A stretch of DNA of 10,245 nucleotides, taken from the NCBI GenBank assembly GCA_018109965.1, contig JAGBFE010000319.1, positions 1 through 10,245 on the forward strand, read 5' to 3'. Positions 1 through 7,500 of the stretch are shown piece after piece (within the stretch, counting starts at the first letter, position 1; each line of letters begins with the position of its first letter). Source of the DNA: Oscillospiraceae bacterium. Lineage in GTDB: Bacteria; Bacillota_A; Clostridia; Oscillospirales; Ruminococcaceae. A model generated the notes under the pieces. The model was not told the DNA's origin and ran no database searches. It saw nothing but the letters and a program-made list of their open reading frames with translations. The translations under genes and the position numbers were made by a program.

Positions 1-191
1 GATGCATTGGAAAAGGTAACAATAAGCAATCTGTCTGCAGGGGTTTTATTATCTTCATCAAGGAGCATACGCAGTGCTTTTTCAACCAGCACGGTAGTTT
101 TGCCGCTGCCTGCTGCTGCCGAAAGCACCGTCAGTGTGCCGTCAGCTTCAATGGCACGCAGCTGCTGTTCAGTCCATTGTCTTTCAGCCAT
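1..191 (-). CDS. addA: ATP-dependent helicase/nuclease subunit A (AddA), N-terminal fragment
   Basis: This is the first 63 codons of AddA, the UvrD-type helicase and nuclease subunit of AddAB, which processes double-strand DNA ends for RecA-dependent recombination. The visible protein starts MAERQWTEQQLRAI, the Q-motif region of superfamily 1 helicases. It is followed by a Walker A loop, SAAAGSGKTT, near residues 23-32, and a motif Ia-like LLIVTFSNA stretch just before the edge. The gene continues past position 1, so the motor, nuclease domain and C-terminus are not visible. The start at 191 was chosen because AAAGGGG at 201-207 sits 9 nt upstream. The in-frame ATG at 200 directly abuts that site and is less likely. 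The start overlaps the addB stop by 8 nt, which indicates an addB-addA operon with coupled translation. Recognition of the family is firm. Confidence 0.93.
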   Translation of the reverse strand, partial: MAERQWTEQQLRAIEADGTLTVLSAAAGSGKTTVLVEKALRMLLDEDNKTPADRLLIVTFSNA

Positions 192-3100
192 TCTGCTCAT
201 CCCCTTTCACTCTGAATTCTGCTTTTTGTCTTGGCCTTATGCGGTCAAATTCCTGGCATATCGGGCGGTAGCCACACCATTCACAGCTGGTGCGTTCACC
301 ACCAAGGTCCATTGGCAGGTTATCAAACTGCCCTGCATAAACCGCCTGTGCCATCTCTTTTATTTTGTCTTTGGAATGTTCCATAATTGCGTGGAACATT
401 TTTTCGTCCACAATTTCGCTGCCTGTGACTTTTTTGAGTTTTTCGTCACCTTGTATCACGCCAAAACGGCCAAGGCACTCATTGTCAAAGCCCTCGGAAA
501 CCGTGCGGCTGTCAACCGCCATACCCACAGGTGTGTACAGACTGCCATCCTCGTCAAATCTGAAGGCAGCATCACTTGGCTGATACATAACCGCTGCAGG
601 CACAGGGTTTTGCACAAAGCCGTCACTCTGTGTAACACTGCCTATGTACAGCAGAAGCTGGCTGGACAAACCATTGTATACATCCTCAAGGCTGAACTTT
701 TTGGTGCCCGTTTTGTAGTCCACAATTCTGATATAGTTCCTGCCGTCCTTTTCCATTGTGTCAATGCGGTCGCAAACACCCACAACGCTGACACGGCTGC
801 CGTCATCAAGGGTGATGGTGAGCGGTTTTATATCGCTGTCAAAAGAAATATTTTTTTCAAAAGCAATGGGGCGGAACTGCGATGCTTTTTGCTCTGAGTG
901 CATATACTGCAGCAGCTGCAGTGCATTTTGCTGCATATTGTCACTTAACGATGCAAAACGTGCGGTGTCGCGCACCTGCTGAGGATAGTTGTGCTGCAGG
1001 TAGCTGCTGACAATCTGTTTTGTTTCCGCTTCAATTTCTTCCCACGGGGTTTTGTAGTAATCCCCTTTGTATTTTTCCAGCACCTGCTGCGCTACAGTGT
1101 GCAGATAATCCCCTGCTTCACGCTGGGTCAGCTGTGCCTTTTCCAGCGGATAGATTCTGAACAGATTGCGGATAAGATATCCGAATGAGCATTTAAAATA
1201 GCTCTCCGCCGCTGTTGGAGATATAATCATATGATTTCCCACAAGCTGTTTTAAATTTTCAAGATTTTTTATTTCAAAGCAGCGGGAAGACAAATCGGGG
1301 ATATCTATGCCAAGCTGTGACAGTATTTCTTCTCCCTGTTTACCTTTTGTTTCGCTGATATACTGCACAAAAAAGTCAGGAGTAAGGCAATAATCCTCAA
1401 CCGCAAGTGTGCATTTGTCAAGGCCAAGGGCATCCTTTATTCCTTCAATTTCTGCTGACAGGATTTCCTGGCTGTCGATATTTTTTTCGGCACAGGAAAC
1501 AAACAGCTTTTCCCTTGCTGTTGTCATCGTTTTGTAGAAATACAGATTTTCAAAGGCAAACCGCTGTGCAAAATCGCGGCTGAGAGTACAGTCGTTGTTC
1601 TTTAAATATTCAAGGTCTGCCGATGACAGAATTCCGCTGTCCGAAACAAGTGACGGAAATATGTCCTGCCCTGCACCAAGGACAAAAACAACCTTTACGC
1701 TGTCGGTTTTCATACGCTGCGGGGTGGAAATCATCACACAGTCCTGTGTCTGGGGTGCAAAACCGATTTCGGTGCCCTGCACCATAAGCATAAACAGCTC
1801 GCTAAGCTCGGCAGGTTTCATGACCATAGTGCCGCAGATGCGGTAGAGCTCGTTTATACAGTCAATCACTGTTTCCCACTGGCGTACAAACAGGTCGGAT
1901 TTTTCCTTGTCGGCTGACTGTTCAATCAACTGTACAAGTATCTCTTCGCTTTTCAGCTGTGTCACGATGTCATACATTGCAGTGAGTATCTGTTCGCCTG
2001 TAGTGTCCTTTTGCTGCAAAAACGGAGCAAAAATGCGGTTTATCCCTTTTACAAGGCTGTTGATTTTTACAAGAGTTTCATCATCTTCGTCCAGCACCTC
2101 GCCGTCAGAGATTTTGCCGTACGGCAATGTGAACCGTTGTGACCAGTCAAGCTGCTGGCCCTGCCAGATGTATATATAGTTTTCAAGCAGGTCAATACTT
2201 TCGGCATCAAAGCAGGTCAGCTGTGTTTTGAGCAAAGGCAGCACAGTGCTGCTGTTCACGCCTTTGTCCATAACTTCCAGCACATTTTTAAACAGCACAA
2301 CAGGGGCTGATGCAACAATTATTCTGTTCTGGTCGATAAAATAAGGTATCTGTGCAAGGGACAGACTTTCCTGCAGCTGATGTTCATATTTTTCTATCTG
2401 CGGGCAGACAATGACAATATCATCATAGCTGTAGCCGCTTTTTACAAGGTTATTGATTTTTGCCGCAGCAAAGCTGACCTCCTCAAACTGTGTAGGAAAA
2501 GCTGTGACAAAAGCATTGTCCTTTTCATCATCCTGTTCAAGAGGCTTTGACAGCAAAAAGTTGTCTATATTGCGCAGTGTTGCGTTGGCAAAACGGTACT
2601 GGCACTCCATCTTTTCCGCCGCTGCTGCCTGCACACCCAGTTTTTTTGCAAGGGCAATCAGCTTTGCAGCTGTATTTGCAGTGTAGCTTAACGGATGTGT
2701 GCCGTTTGTATTGTCAAACACACGGTCGGCTGTAAGGGAAATATATACATCCTCCGCCATAAGCAGCATACGGCCGATAATTGCATACTGCCCGTGTGTA
2801 AAGCTTTCGAACCCGTCAATAAAAATCTGTGTTTTTTCGGTGTAGCTGACAGGCAGTGACTGGCCAAGCTGCAGATACAGCTGTTCCATATCGTTGCCGC
2901 TGTCGGTCATATTGGCACTGTATTGGCTGTATATGAGGGAAATGTCTTTAAGCTTTGAATTTATCTGCGGTGCTGCCTGGGCAAGTGTAAAAAGCTGTGT
3001 GCCGTCAATGCCGTTGCGTTTAAAATCTTCAAACAGACGGCACAGCTCATAAGAAAAAGTCACGTTGTGGCGCTGGTTTGCAAAGCTCTGCAGCTGTCTG

Positions 3101-3399
3101 TAAACCGACTGCATACTTTTTTGTGCAATAACCGCCTTGCCTGCATCGGTGAGTACGGCAGGGGGCACTTTGCCTGCCTCGCTGTAAACATCCCGCAGCA
3201 GAGAGGTAAAGCTGAACACGCTGACAAAACCAAAGCTGCTTTTTTCAAGGGCTGAAAAAATTTCGGCTTCGGCGGTTTTGCTGAACTGTTCGGGAACTAT
3301 AAGTATGCTTTTCTGTTCGTTTTTGGCATTTTCCAGTATTTTCTGTTTTATATGCTCACTTTTGCCCGTACCTGCGGTACCTGTTATCAGCTTTAGCAT
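184..3399 (-). CDS. addB: ATP-dependent helicase/deoxyribonuclease subunit B (AddB)
   Basis: AddB is the second subunit of the AddAB helicase-nuclease. In the family it recognises Chi and degrades one strand with a RecB-type nuclease domain tied together by a 4Fe-4S cluster. At 1071 aa it is slightly shorter than the B. subtilis protein (about 1166 aa). A Walker A motif, GTAGTGKS, is at residues 7-14. The C-terminal nuclease shows D877 in GVCDRID, the D894-Y-K896 motif, and Q914 with Y918 in SQLLLY. The iron-sulfur cysteines are C737, in a YFKCSF context, and C1039-X2-C1042-X5-C1048, the spacing expected for the family. All key residues are present, so the protein should be active. GGAGG lies 7 nt upstream of the ATG. 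A sigma-A promoter lies at 3434-3462. The gene overlaps addA at its end. Confidence 0.97.
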   Translation of the reverse strand: MLKLITGTAGTGKSEHIKQKILENAKNEQKSILIVPEQFSKTAEAEIFSALEKSSFGFVSVFSFTSLLRDVYSEAGKVPPAVLTDAGKAVIAQKSMQSVYRQLQSFANQRHNVTFSYELCRLFEDFKRNGIDGTQLFTLAQAAPQINSKLKDISLIYSQYSANMTDSGNDMEQLYLQLGQSLPVSYTEKTQIFIDGFESFTHGQYAIIGRMLLMAEDVYISLTADRVFDNTNGTHPLSYTANTAAKLIALAKKLGVQAAAAEKMECQYRFANATLRNIDNFLLSKPLEQDDEKDNAFVTAFPTQFEEVSFAAAKINNLVKSGYSYDDIVIVCPQIEKYEHQLQESLSLAQIPYFIDQNRIIVASAPVVLFKNVLEVMDKGVNSSTVLPLLKTQLTCFDAESIDLLENYIYIWQGQQLDWSQRFTLPYGKISDGEVLDEDDETLVKINSLVKGINRIFAPFLQQKDTTGEQILTAMYDIVTQLKSEEILVQLIEQSADKEKSDLFVRQWETVIDCINELYRICGTMVMKPAELSELFMLMVQGTEIGFAPQTQDCVMISTPQRMKTDSVKVVFVLGAGQDIFPSLVSDSGILSSADLEYLKNNDCTLSRDFAQRFAFENLYFYKTMTTAREKLFVSCAEKNIDSQEILSAEIEGIKDALGLDKCTLAVEDYCLTPDFFVQYISETKGKQGEEILSQLGIDIPDLSSRCFEIKNLENLKQLVGNHMIISPTAAESYFKCSFGYLIRNLFRIYPLEKAQLTQREAGDYLHTVAQQVLEKYKGDYYKTPWEEIEAETKQIVSSYLQHNYPQQVRDTARFASLSDNMQQNALQLLQYMHSEQKASQFRPIAFEKNISFDSDIKPLTITLDDGSRVSVVGVCDRIDTMEKDGRNYIRIVDYKTGTKKFSLEDVYNGLSSQLLLYIGSVTQSDGFVQNPVPAAVMYQPSDAAFRFDEDGSLYTPVGMAVDSRTVSEGFDNECLGRFGVIQGDEKLKKVTGSEIVDEKMFHAIMEHSKDKIKEMAQAVYAGQFDNLPMDLGGERTSCEWCGYRPICQEFDRIRPRQKAEFRVKGDEQNG

Positions 3400-3433
3400 T
3401 TTTGTCCTCCATTTGCGGTCTTTTAATTAAGTT

Positions 3434-3462
3434 ATTATATCATATTCCGATTATATTTTAAA
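3434..3462 (-). promoter_or_regulatory. Sigma-A-type promoter of addB-addA
   Basis: On the minus strand a TTTAAA -35 (3457-3462) and a perfect TATAAT -10 (3434-3439) are separated by 17 nt, and a TGA triplet before the -10 gives an extended element. It lies about 35 nt upstream of the addB start. The -35 matches consensus at only 4 of 6 positions. Confidence 0.6.
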
Positions 3463-3514
3463 CAAACAATGGCACAAAAATATGTATTGTCAGTTTGTGG
3501 CACAGACACCAACA

Positions 3515-3543
3515 TTGCAACGCATAGCATGATTTGTTATAAT
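3515..3543 (+). promoter_or_regulatory. Sigma-A-type promoter of the PstS-like gene
   Basis: TTGCAA (3515-3520) and TATAAT (3538-3543) are separated by exactly 17 nt, with an extended -10 TGT triplet at 3535-3537. Transcription would begin near 3550, just ahead of the AGGAGG at 3562-3567. This is a near-consensus vegetative promoter, divergent from the addB promoter. Confidence 0.75.
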
Positions 3544-3572
3544 TTGTTAAACACTCTTTACAGGAGGAACAG

Positions 3573-5030
3573 ATGAAAAAATATTTAGGATATATCCCTG
3601 CAGTATTTTTTATTGCATTTTATCTGCTTTCAGGTCTTACAGGAACAGGTATGGTCTTGTCACTTGTTTTAGCCTGGGGCGGCTGTTTTCTGATTGCTGC
3701 TGTGCTTTTGCACAAAGGCATCTTCTGGGGCGGCATATTGGGTACACTGCCCGCACTGCATGCAATTTATACAGGCAGTGGAACAGCAATTGTAATCATA
3801 ATTGCCGTATACTATATAATTATCAGCATTTATCTGTTCAGAAGCAGAGACAAGGATTCAAAAGCTTTGACAAAACAGGAAATCGGCGCGTTCTTTACCA
3901 ATGTTGTGCTTACTGTAATTGTATTGATACTGTGTGCATATGTTGCTGTTATCGGCGGTATGATTCTTATGGCAAGCGGTGTACATTACATATTGGCATA
4001 TGCAGGCATGCTTGTGCTTCCCACATTGCTGCTGCCGCTGATATGGCTGAAAAACCGAAAAAAATTTCTGTCTGCATGGAGCAAAGCAGCACTGATATAT
4101 CTTGTTGTACTGTTTGGCAACTATGCCTATGAAAAATACGATGCAAGCATAACGGTCAATACTGCGCCAAACATCAATGTATATGAATATCTGCCTTTTG
4201 ATGAAAATTCAAAAATTGTAAAAACTGACAGCAGCACACTTAAACTATCCGACAATCTGCCAAAAATTGACGGTGCTGCAGCACTTTTCCCCGTTTATTC
4301 TGCATTTGTAAATGCAGTTTATCCCGAAACCACAGAACTGCACGACGGAGTTTTTGAATACAACAATACCCCAGGCGGATATTGGAATTTAGCCGAAAAG
4401 AATACCGATATTTTTATCGGAGTTTATCCGTCCGAAGAACAAAAAGCCTATGCGGAACAACGCAACACAACCTTTGTGTATACACCAATCGGTACTGAAG
4501 CATTTGTTTTCTTTGTTCACAAAGATAATCCAATCGACAATCTGACAACCGAACAGATAAAAGGAATTTATTCAGGTGAGATAACCAACTGGAAACAGGT
4601 TGGCGGCAAAAACGAGAAAATCGCCGCATTCCAGCGCAATGAGGGCAGCGGCAGCCAGAGTATGCTGATACGTTTTATGGGAGATACCCCTGTTATGGAA
4701 GCCCCTTCTGAACTGGTAAACGATATGATGTCGGGCATAGTTGAAAGGGTTTCAAACTACCGCAGCAAGTCCAATTCCATTGGTTTTTCTTTCAGATATT
4801 ATATCGAAGGTATCATAAAAAACCCCGATATAAAGATGCTTTCCATCGACGGTGTTGCCCCTACCGCAGAAAACATCAAAAACGGCAGTTACCCCATTGT
4901 TACTCCGATTTATGCGGTAACCTATGAAGAAAACACCAACGAAAATGTTGACAGACTGCTGCAGTGGATTTTGTCCAAAGAAGGACAGCACATTATTGAG
5001 GCAACAGGTTATGTAAGTGTTGCAGACTGA
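3573..5030 (+). CDS. Polytopic membrane protein with extracellular PstS-like solute-binding domain
   Basis: This 485-aa protein has two parts. Residues 1-187 contain about seven hydrophobic helices (roughly 5-22, 25-46, 50-66, 71-89, 108-132, 138-158, 170-186). Basic loops (KK at 2-3, 90-101, 160-171) all fall on one side, which predicts N-terminus inside and C-terminus outside. Residues 229-485 are a PstS/PBP-like-2 domain: KIDGAAALFPVYSAF near 231, GTEAFVFFVHKDNP near 307, LTTEQIKGIYSGEITNW near 324, and RNEGSGSQS near 355, which aligns with the phosphate-contacting loop of PstS. There is no lipobox; helix 7 would anchor the domain. AGGAGG precedes the ATG by 5 nt. No pstC, pstA or pstB genes lie nearby, so transport partners are not evident. 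Phosphate or another oxyanion is a reasonable ligand guess, but a sensory role is possible. The function is not established. Confidence 0.85.
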   Translation: MKKYLGYIPAVFFIAFYLLSGLTGTGMVLSLVLAWGGCFLIAAVLLHKGIFWGGILGTLPALHAIYTGSGTAIVIIIAVYYIIISIYLFRSRDKDSKALTKQEIGAFFTNVVLTVIVLILCAYVAVIGGMILMASGVHYILAYAGMLVLPTLLLPLIWLKNRKKFLSAWSKAALIYLVVLFGNYAYEKYDASITVNTAPNINVYEYLPFDENSKIVKTDSSTLKLSDNLPKIDGAAALFPVYSAFVNAVYPETTELHDGVFEYNNTPGGYWNLAEKNTDIFIGVYPSEEQKAYAEQRNTTFVYTPIGTEAFVFFVHKDNPIDNLTTEQIKGIYSGEITNWKQVGGKNEKIAAFQRNEGSGSQSMLIRFMGDTPVMEAPSELVNDMMSGIVERVSNYRSKSNSIGFSFRYYIEGIIKNPDIKMLSIDGVAPTAENIKNGSYPIVTPIYAVTYEENTNENVDRLLQWILSKEGQHIIEATGYVSVAD

Positions 5031-5132
5031 TGCACTGCATTTTCTGTAACAGCACACCTTGCAGATTGTCTGAACAATAAAACATAAACCCATTTTCTGA
5101 CACAAAAAATATACCCACCAAATCACTTTGCG

Positions 5133-5181
5133 GTGTGATATGCACCCCAAAAGTTAGACACTTTTGGGGTGCATATCATAC
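5133..5181. repeat. Long hairpin resembling an IS3-family terminal inverted repeat
   Basis: Arms 5136-5154 and 5160-5178 are perfectly complementary over 19 bp around a TAGAC loop. Adding one G-T wobble and two more pairs extends the stem to 22 bp (5133-5154 with 5160-5181). The segment 5141-5160, TGCACCCCAAAAGTTAGACA, looks like the right end of an IS150/IS3-type element (CCCCAAAAAGTT-type ends finishing in CA). No transposase is adjacent. It lies between two convergent genes and could act as a two-way terminator, although neither side has a proper T-tract. Confidence 0.7.
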
Positions 5182-5247
5182 ACTGCGATGTGTATTGCCG
5201 GGTATTTATGTTTTCTTATCGGGATATTGTTTTCCTGATATAAATAT

Positions 5248-6366
5248 TTATTTTTCGCCGTAGTACATATAAAGCTGGCAAGGAATCATGCCGTTGTACA
5301 GCTTGCGGCGTTTGTTTGCCTTTTTGCCAAAATTGTTTTCAAATTCGGCATCAGCTGTGATGATGTAGCTTGCTTTGACAGGGTTCTGTTCAAGACGGCG
5401 GGAAAGTGTTTTTTCCAGCAGAGCTGCAGTTTCGATGTCGCCGAGACGTTCACCGTACGGCGGATTTGTGATAACCACGCTGTCCTCCTGTGGTGAAAAT
5501 GCTTTTACATCAGCAGAATGAAAGCTGATTACACCGCCAACGCCTGCTTTTTGTGCATTCTGTTTTGCAATTTCCAGCACAAACGGGTCGATGTCAAAGC
5601 CATATGCCTTAAACTGAACATCGCGGTTAATTGCTTCGCGTGCTTTGCGGCGTTCTTCTTCCCATACTTCCTTTGGAATAAAGGAATATTCTTCCGCTGC
5701 AAAACGGCGTTTTAAACCAGGTGCAATGTTGAGTGCTTTCTGTGCTGCTTCGATAAGCAGTGTGCCGCTGCCGCAGAACGGGTCCTGAATAACACTGTCA
5801 CCGCGCACACGGGCAAAATCAACAATGGCTGCAGCCAGAGTTTCCTTGATTGGTGCTTCACCGCTGTTGCGGCGGTAACCGCGCTTGTGCAGGCCATCGC
5901 CCGATGTGTCAAGCATAACAGAAACAATATCTTTTCGCAATGCAACACGCACCTTGTAAAGATTGCCTGTTTCGGGCAGGATTTTTGTGTTGTGACCTGC
6001 CTTGAGGCTTTCAACAATAGCTTTTTTTACTATTTTCTGGCAGGCAGGCACACTGGAAAGTGTGCTTGACAGGGATGAACCTTTGACAGGGAACTGTGCA
6101 TCCTTTGGCATAAGTGCCGCCCAGTTGATGGATTTTACGCCGTCAAACAGCTCATCAAAGGTTTTTGCCTTGAATTCTTTAAGCAGAATAACAACCCTTT
6201 CAGCTGTTCTCAGATTTATATTTGCCGCTGCAATGATGTGTTCGTCACCTTTGAAGGTAACTTTGCCGTCGGTAACAACCACATCGGTTGCTCCAAGCTT
6301 TTTCACCTCGTAGCTGAGTACCGATTCGGTACCGAAATAACAAGGTGCAATAAGTGTGTATTGCAT
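5248..6366 (-). CDS. ypsC: THUMP-domain class I SAM-dependent RNA methyltransferase (YpsC/RlmL-like)
   Basis: At 372 aa this belongs to the COG0116 family, which includes B. subtilis YpsC (similar length) and the N-terminal half of E. coli RlmL, the 23S rRNA m2G2445 methyltransferase. The first 45 residues, then a THUMP RNA-binding region (about 46-155), lead into a GLHKRGYRR motif at 158-166 typical of the family. The Rossmann methyltransferase shows the SAM-binding motif DPFCGSGT at 195-202, an acidic motif GFDID at 256-260, and the catalytic NPPYGERL at 301-308. The likely role is base N-methylation of guanine in large-subunit rRNA; the exact target is inference from the family. GAGAG sits 6 nt before the ATG, a modest ribosome binding site. 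No convincing promoter was found upstream, where the hpf terminator lies. It is convergent with the PstS-like gene. Confidence 0.93.
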   Translation of the reverse strand: MQYTLIAPCYFGTESVLSYEVKKLGATDVVVTDGKVTFKGDEHIIAAANINLRTAERVVILLKEFKAKTFDELFDGVKSINWAALMPKDAQFPVKGSSLSSTLSSVPACQKIVKKAIVESLKAGHNTKILPETGNLYKVRVALRKDIVSVMLDTSGDGLHKRGYRRNSGEAPIKETLAAAIVDFARVRGDSVIQDPFCGSGTLLIEAAQKALNIAPGLKRRFAAEEYSFIPKEVWEEERRKAREAINRDVQFKAYGFDIDPFVLEIAKQNAQKAGVGGVISFHSADVKAFSPQEDSVVITNPPYGERLGDIETAALLEKTLSRRLEQNPVKASYIITADAEFENNFGKKANKRRKLYNGMIPCQLYMYYGEK

Positions 6367-6444
6367 TTATAACTCTCTTTCTTTGTGAAGGGGTATTGCC
6401 TGCAGCCGCACCTTCAGCGACACAGCAATATCCGTGTATATCTT

Positions 6445-6471
6445 AAAAATAGGGCTCCGAAAACGGAGCCC
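6445..6471 (-). terminator. Intrinsic terminator of hpf
   Basis: An 8-bp perfect GC-rich stem, GGGCTCCG (6452-6459) with CGGAGCCC (6464-6471), closes a 4-nt loop. On the minus strand it is followed by TATTTTT. It lies 15 nt past the hpf stop codon. Confidence 0.9.
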
Positions 6472-6486
6472 TTATATTATATTAGT

Positions 6487-7017
6487 TTATTCCGGTAAAA
6501 GCAAGCCGTATTTGCCGTCTTTGCGTTTATAAACTACGTTGATTTCGCCTGTTACAACATCTTTGAACATAAAGAAGGAGTGGTCAAGCATATTCATTTC
6601 CAGAATAGCATCATCTACTGTCTGTGGTTCAAGATTAAACACTTTTTTACGAACGATTTCGTATTCTTCTTCCTCAACTTCTCCGGCAGGGAGAACAGGG
6701 AGTTCTTCATACTTGTAAGCATTGCCTTTGTGTTTTCTGGAAATTTTGCTCTTGTTTTTTACAATCAGAGATTCCAGTTTTTCAACTGCTTCTTCAAGTG
6801 CAAGTTCCATTGATGGAGCACTTTTTTCGCTGCGGAAATATGCTGCACGGTCTTTGATTGCAATTTCAACTGTCTGCCAGTCCTTTTCTACAGTTACAGT
6901 TACTGCTGCCTGTACTTCTGCAGGGAAGAACTTATCAAGTTTGCCCAGTTTTTCCTCCACTAAACTCAAGAAATTTGGTTTCAAGTTAACTTTTCTGCCA
7001 GTTGTTGTGATTTTCAT
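6487..7017 (-). CDS. hpf: Ribosome hibernation promoting factor, long form (HPF)
   Basis: A 176-aa long-form HPF. In Firmicutes this protein binds the 30S decoding region and joins two 70S ribosomes into inactive 100S dimers in stationary phase or stress. Residues 1-100 form the S30AE/RaiA-like domain, starting MKITTTGRKVNLKPNF and containing the long helix LALEEAVEKLESLIVK (72-87). An acidic linker (about 102-118, with EVEEEEYE) leads to the C-terminal dimerisation domain: VRKKVFNLEPQTVDDAILEM from 122, then LDHSFFMFKDVVTGEINVVY. Length and both domains match the family, so dimerising activity is expected. AGGAGG stands 8 nt before the ATG. A sigma-A promoter (7066-7094) and a terminator (6445-6471) make it a single-gene transcript. 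Confidence 0.96.
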   Translation of the reverse strand: MKITTTGRKVNLKPNFLSLVEEKLGKLDKFFPAEVQAAVTVTVEKDWQTVEIAIKDRAAYFRSEKSAPSMELALEEAVEKLESLIVKNKSKISRKHKGNAYKYEELPVLPAGEVEEEEYEIVRKKVFNLEPQTVDDAILEMNMLDHSFFMFKDVVTGEINVVYKRKDGKYGLLLPE

Positions 7018-7065
7018 ATACTGTACCTCCTGAGGTGAAGCTTGATACCTAAGTATCTTGTAAGT

Positions 7066-7094
7066 ATTTTAGCATACTGCACATATATTTTCAA
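7066..7094 (-). promoter_or_regulatory. Sigma-A-type promoter of hpf
   Basis: Minus-strand TTGAAA (7089-7094) and TAAAAT (7066-7071) are separated by 17 nt, with an extended -10 TGC triplet. The roughly 43-nt leader contains a small inverted repeat, GATAC-CTAA-GTATC (7044-7057), between promoter and ribosome binding site, which might be an operator or weak hairpin. Confidence 0.75.
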
Positions 7095-7157
7095 CAAGTT
7101 TATTTGTATTTTTAGCAAATCCACCTATTAAAATTTATATTTTTAACTTTACAGCAT

Positions 7158-7185
7158 TCGACAGTCTTTGCAGCTTTGGTATGAT
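7158..7185 (+). promoter_or_regulatory. Sigma-A-type promoter of a candidate noncoding RNA
   Basis: TCGACA (7158-7163, 5 of 6 matches) and TATGAT (7180-7185, 5 of 6 matches) are separated by 16 nt, with an extended -10 TGG triplet. No open reading frame with a ribosome binding site follows. The transcript would start near 7192 and meet the terminator at 7264-7290. Confidence 0.6.
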
Positions 7186-7191
7186 AAGATA

Positions 7192-7290
7192 TAGTCACAA
7201 AGATAATTCCGCTTTCAGGCTGAGCGGATTGTCTTGCATTTCCTCATATACTTTTTCTCTTGCAAAAAACCGTTGTGAAACGGTTTTTTT
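7192..7290 (+). ncRNA. Candidate small noncoding RNA, about 99 nt
   Basis: The segment is framed by a good promoter and an 11-bp intrinsic terminator. It has no ATG and no ribosome binding site, so it appears noncoding. Near its 5' end, TCCGCT and AGCGGA (about 7209-7229) form a 6-bp hairpin. The middle (about 7230-7262) is pyrimidine-rich and apparently unpaired, with a TTTCCTC stretch complementary to GAGGAAA, resembling a Shine-Dalgarno-binding seed. I do not recognise it as a known RNA family. The function is inferred only from layout. Expression has not been shown. Confidence 0.45.
7264..7290. terminator. Bidirectional intrinsic terminator with GTGA tetraloop
   Basis: AAAAAACCGTT (7264-7274) pairs with AACGGTTTTTT (7279-7289), an 11-bp stem. 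On the plus strand the loop is GTGA, a GNRA tetraloop, and the T-run is seven long, which fits termination of the candidate RNA. The A-run on the other arm gives a six-T tail on the minus strand, so it can also stop transcripts from the XRE gene at 7501-7719. Confidence 0.85.
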
Positions 7291-7338
7291 GCTTTTCTTA
7301 TAAAAAAACGGTAAAACCGACACTCTTACAAAGCAAAA

Positions 7339-7445
7339 TGTCATCCTGAGCAATGCGAAGGATCTCTATGTTTTATCGAACCATTAACAATCGTTCTTTG
7401 TTTAAACCGAGAGATTCTTCGTCACTTCCGTTCCTCAGAATGACG
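7339..7445. repeat. Palindromic MITE-like intergenic repeat
   Basis: The left arm starts TGTCATCCTGAG (7339-7350) and continues GCGAAGGATCTCT (7355-7367). The right arm (7410-7445), read on the opposite strand, starts CGTCATTCTGAGGAACG and continues GTGACGAAGAATCTCT. The arms are imperfect inverted copies around a 42-nt AT-rich centre. From general knowledge, GTCATTCTGAG...GAAGAATCTC is a dispersed palindromic repeat seen in many bacterial genomes, including Clostridia. It has no coding capacity. No clear target-site duplication was seen. It would fold into a long hairpin in any transcript reading past the XRE gene. Confidence 0.75.
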
Positions 7446-7500
7446 TATTTTTAACTTAATTATACTATCTGCACAGCTAACTGATATTGATTTGCTTTTT

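Noticed and set aside
7..897. A 296-codon open frame on the plus strand
   Set aside because: It lies antisense to addA and addB, which carry full family motifs in the other strand. The translation resembles no protein family, and no ribosome binding site precedes it.
4752..5150. A 132-codon open frame on the minus strand
   Set aside because: It is antisense to the conserved end of the PstS-like domain and starts inside the hairpin repeat, with no ribosome binding site.
5136..5178. A CRISPR repeat or phage attachment site
   Set aside because: It is a single copy without regularly spaced repeats or an adjacent integrase, and it is not next to a tRNA.
5217..5240. Hairpin TATCGGG/CCTGATA as a terminator after the methyltransferase or the PstS-like gene
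   Set aside because: The stem is only 7 bp with a wobble and has a 10-nt loop. The T-rich tail on the plus strand is interrupted, so support is too weak for a call.
7309..7319. Mini-hairpin CGGT-AAA-ACCG with a T-run on the minus strand
   Set aside because: A 4-bp stem is too short to terminate. The strong hairpin at 7264-7290 lies just downstream.
7018..7500. The 480-base interval between hpf and the XRE gene as a hidden protein gene
   Set aside because: No frame has both a ribosome binding site and a plausible protein. The interval is explained by the hpf promoter, the candidate RNA with its terminator, and the palindromic repeat.
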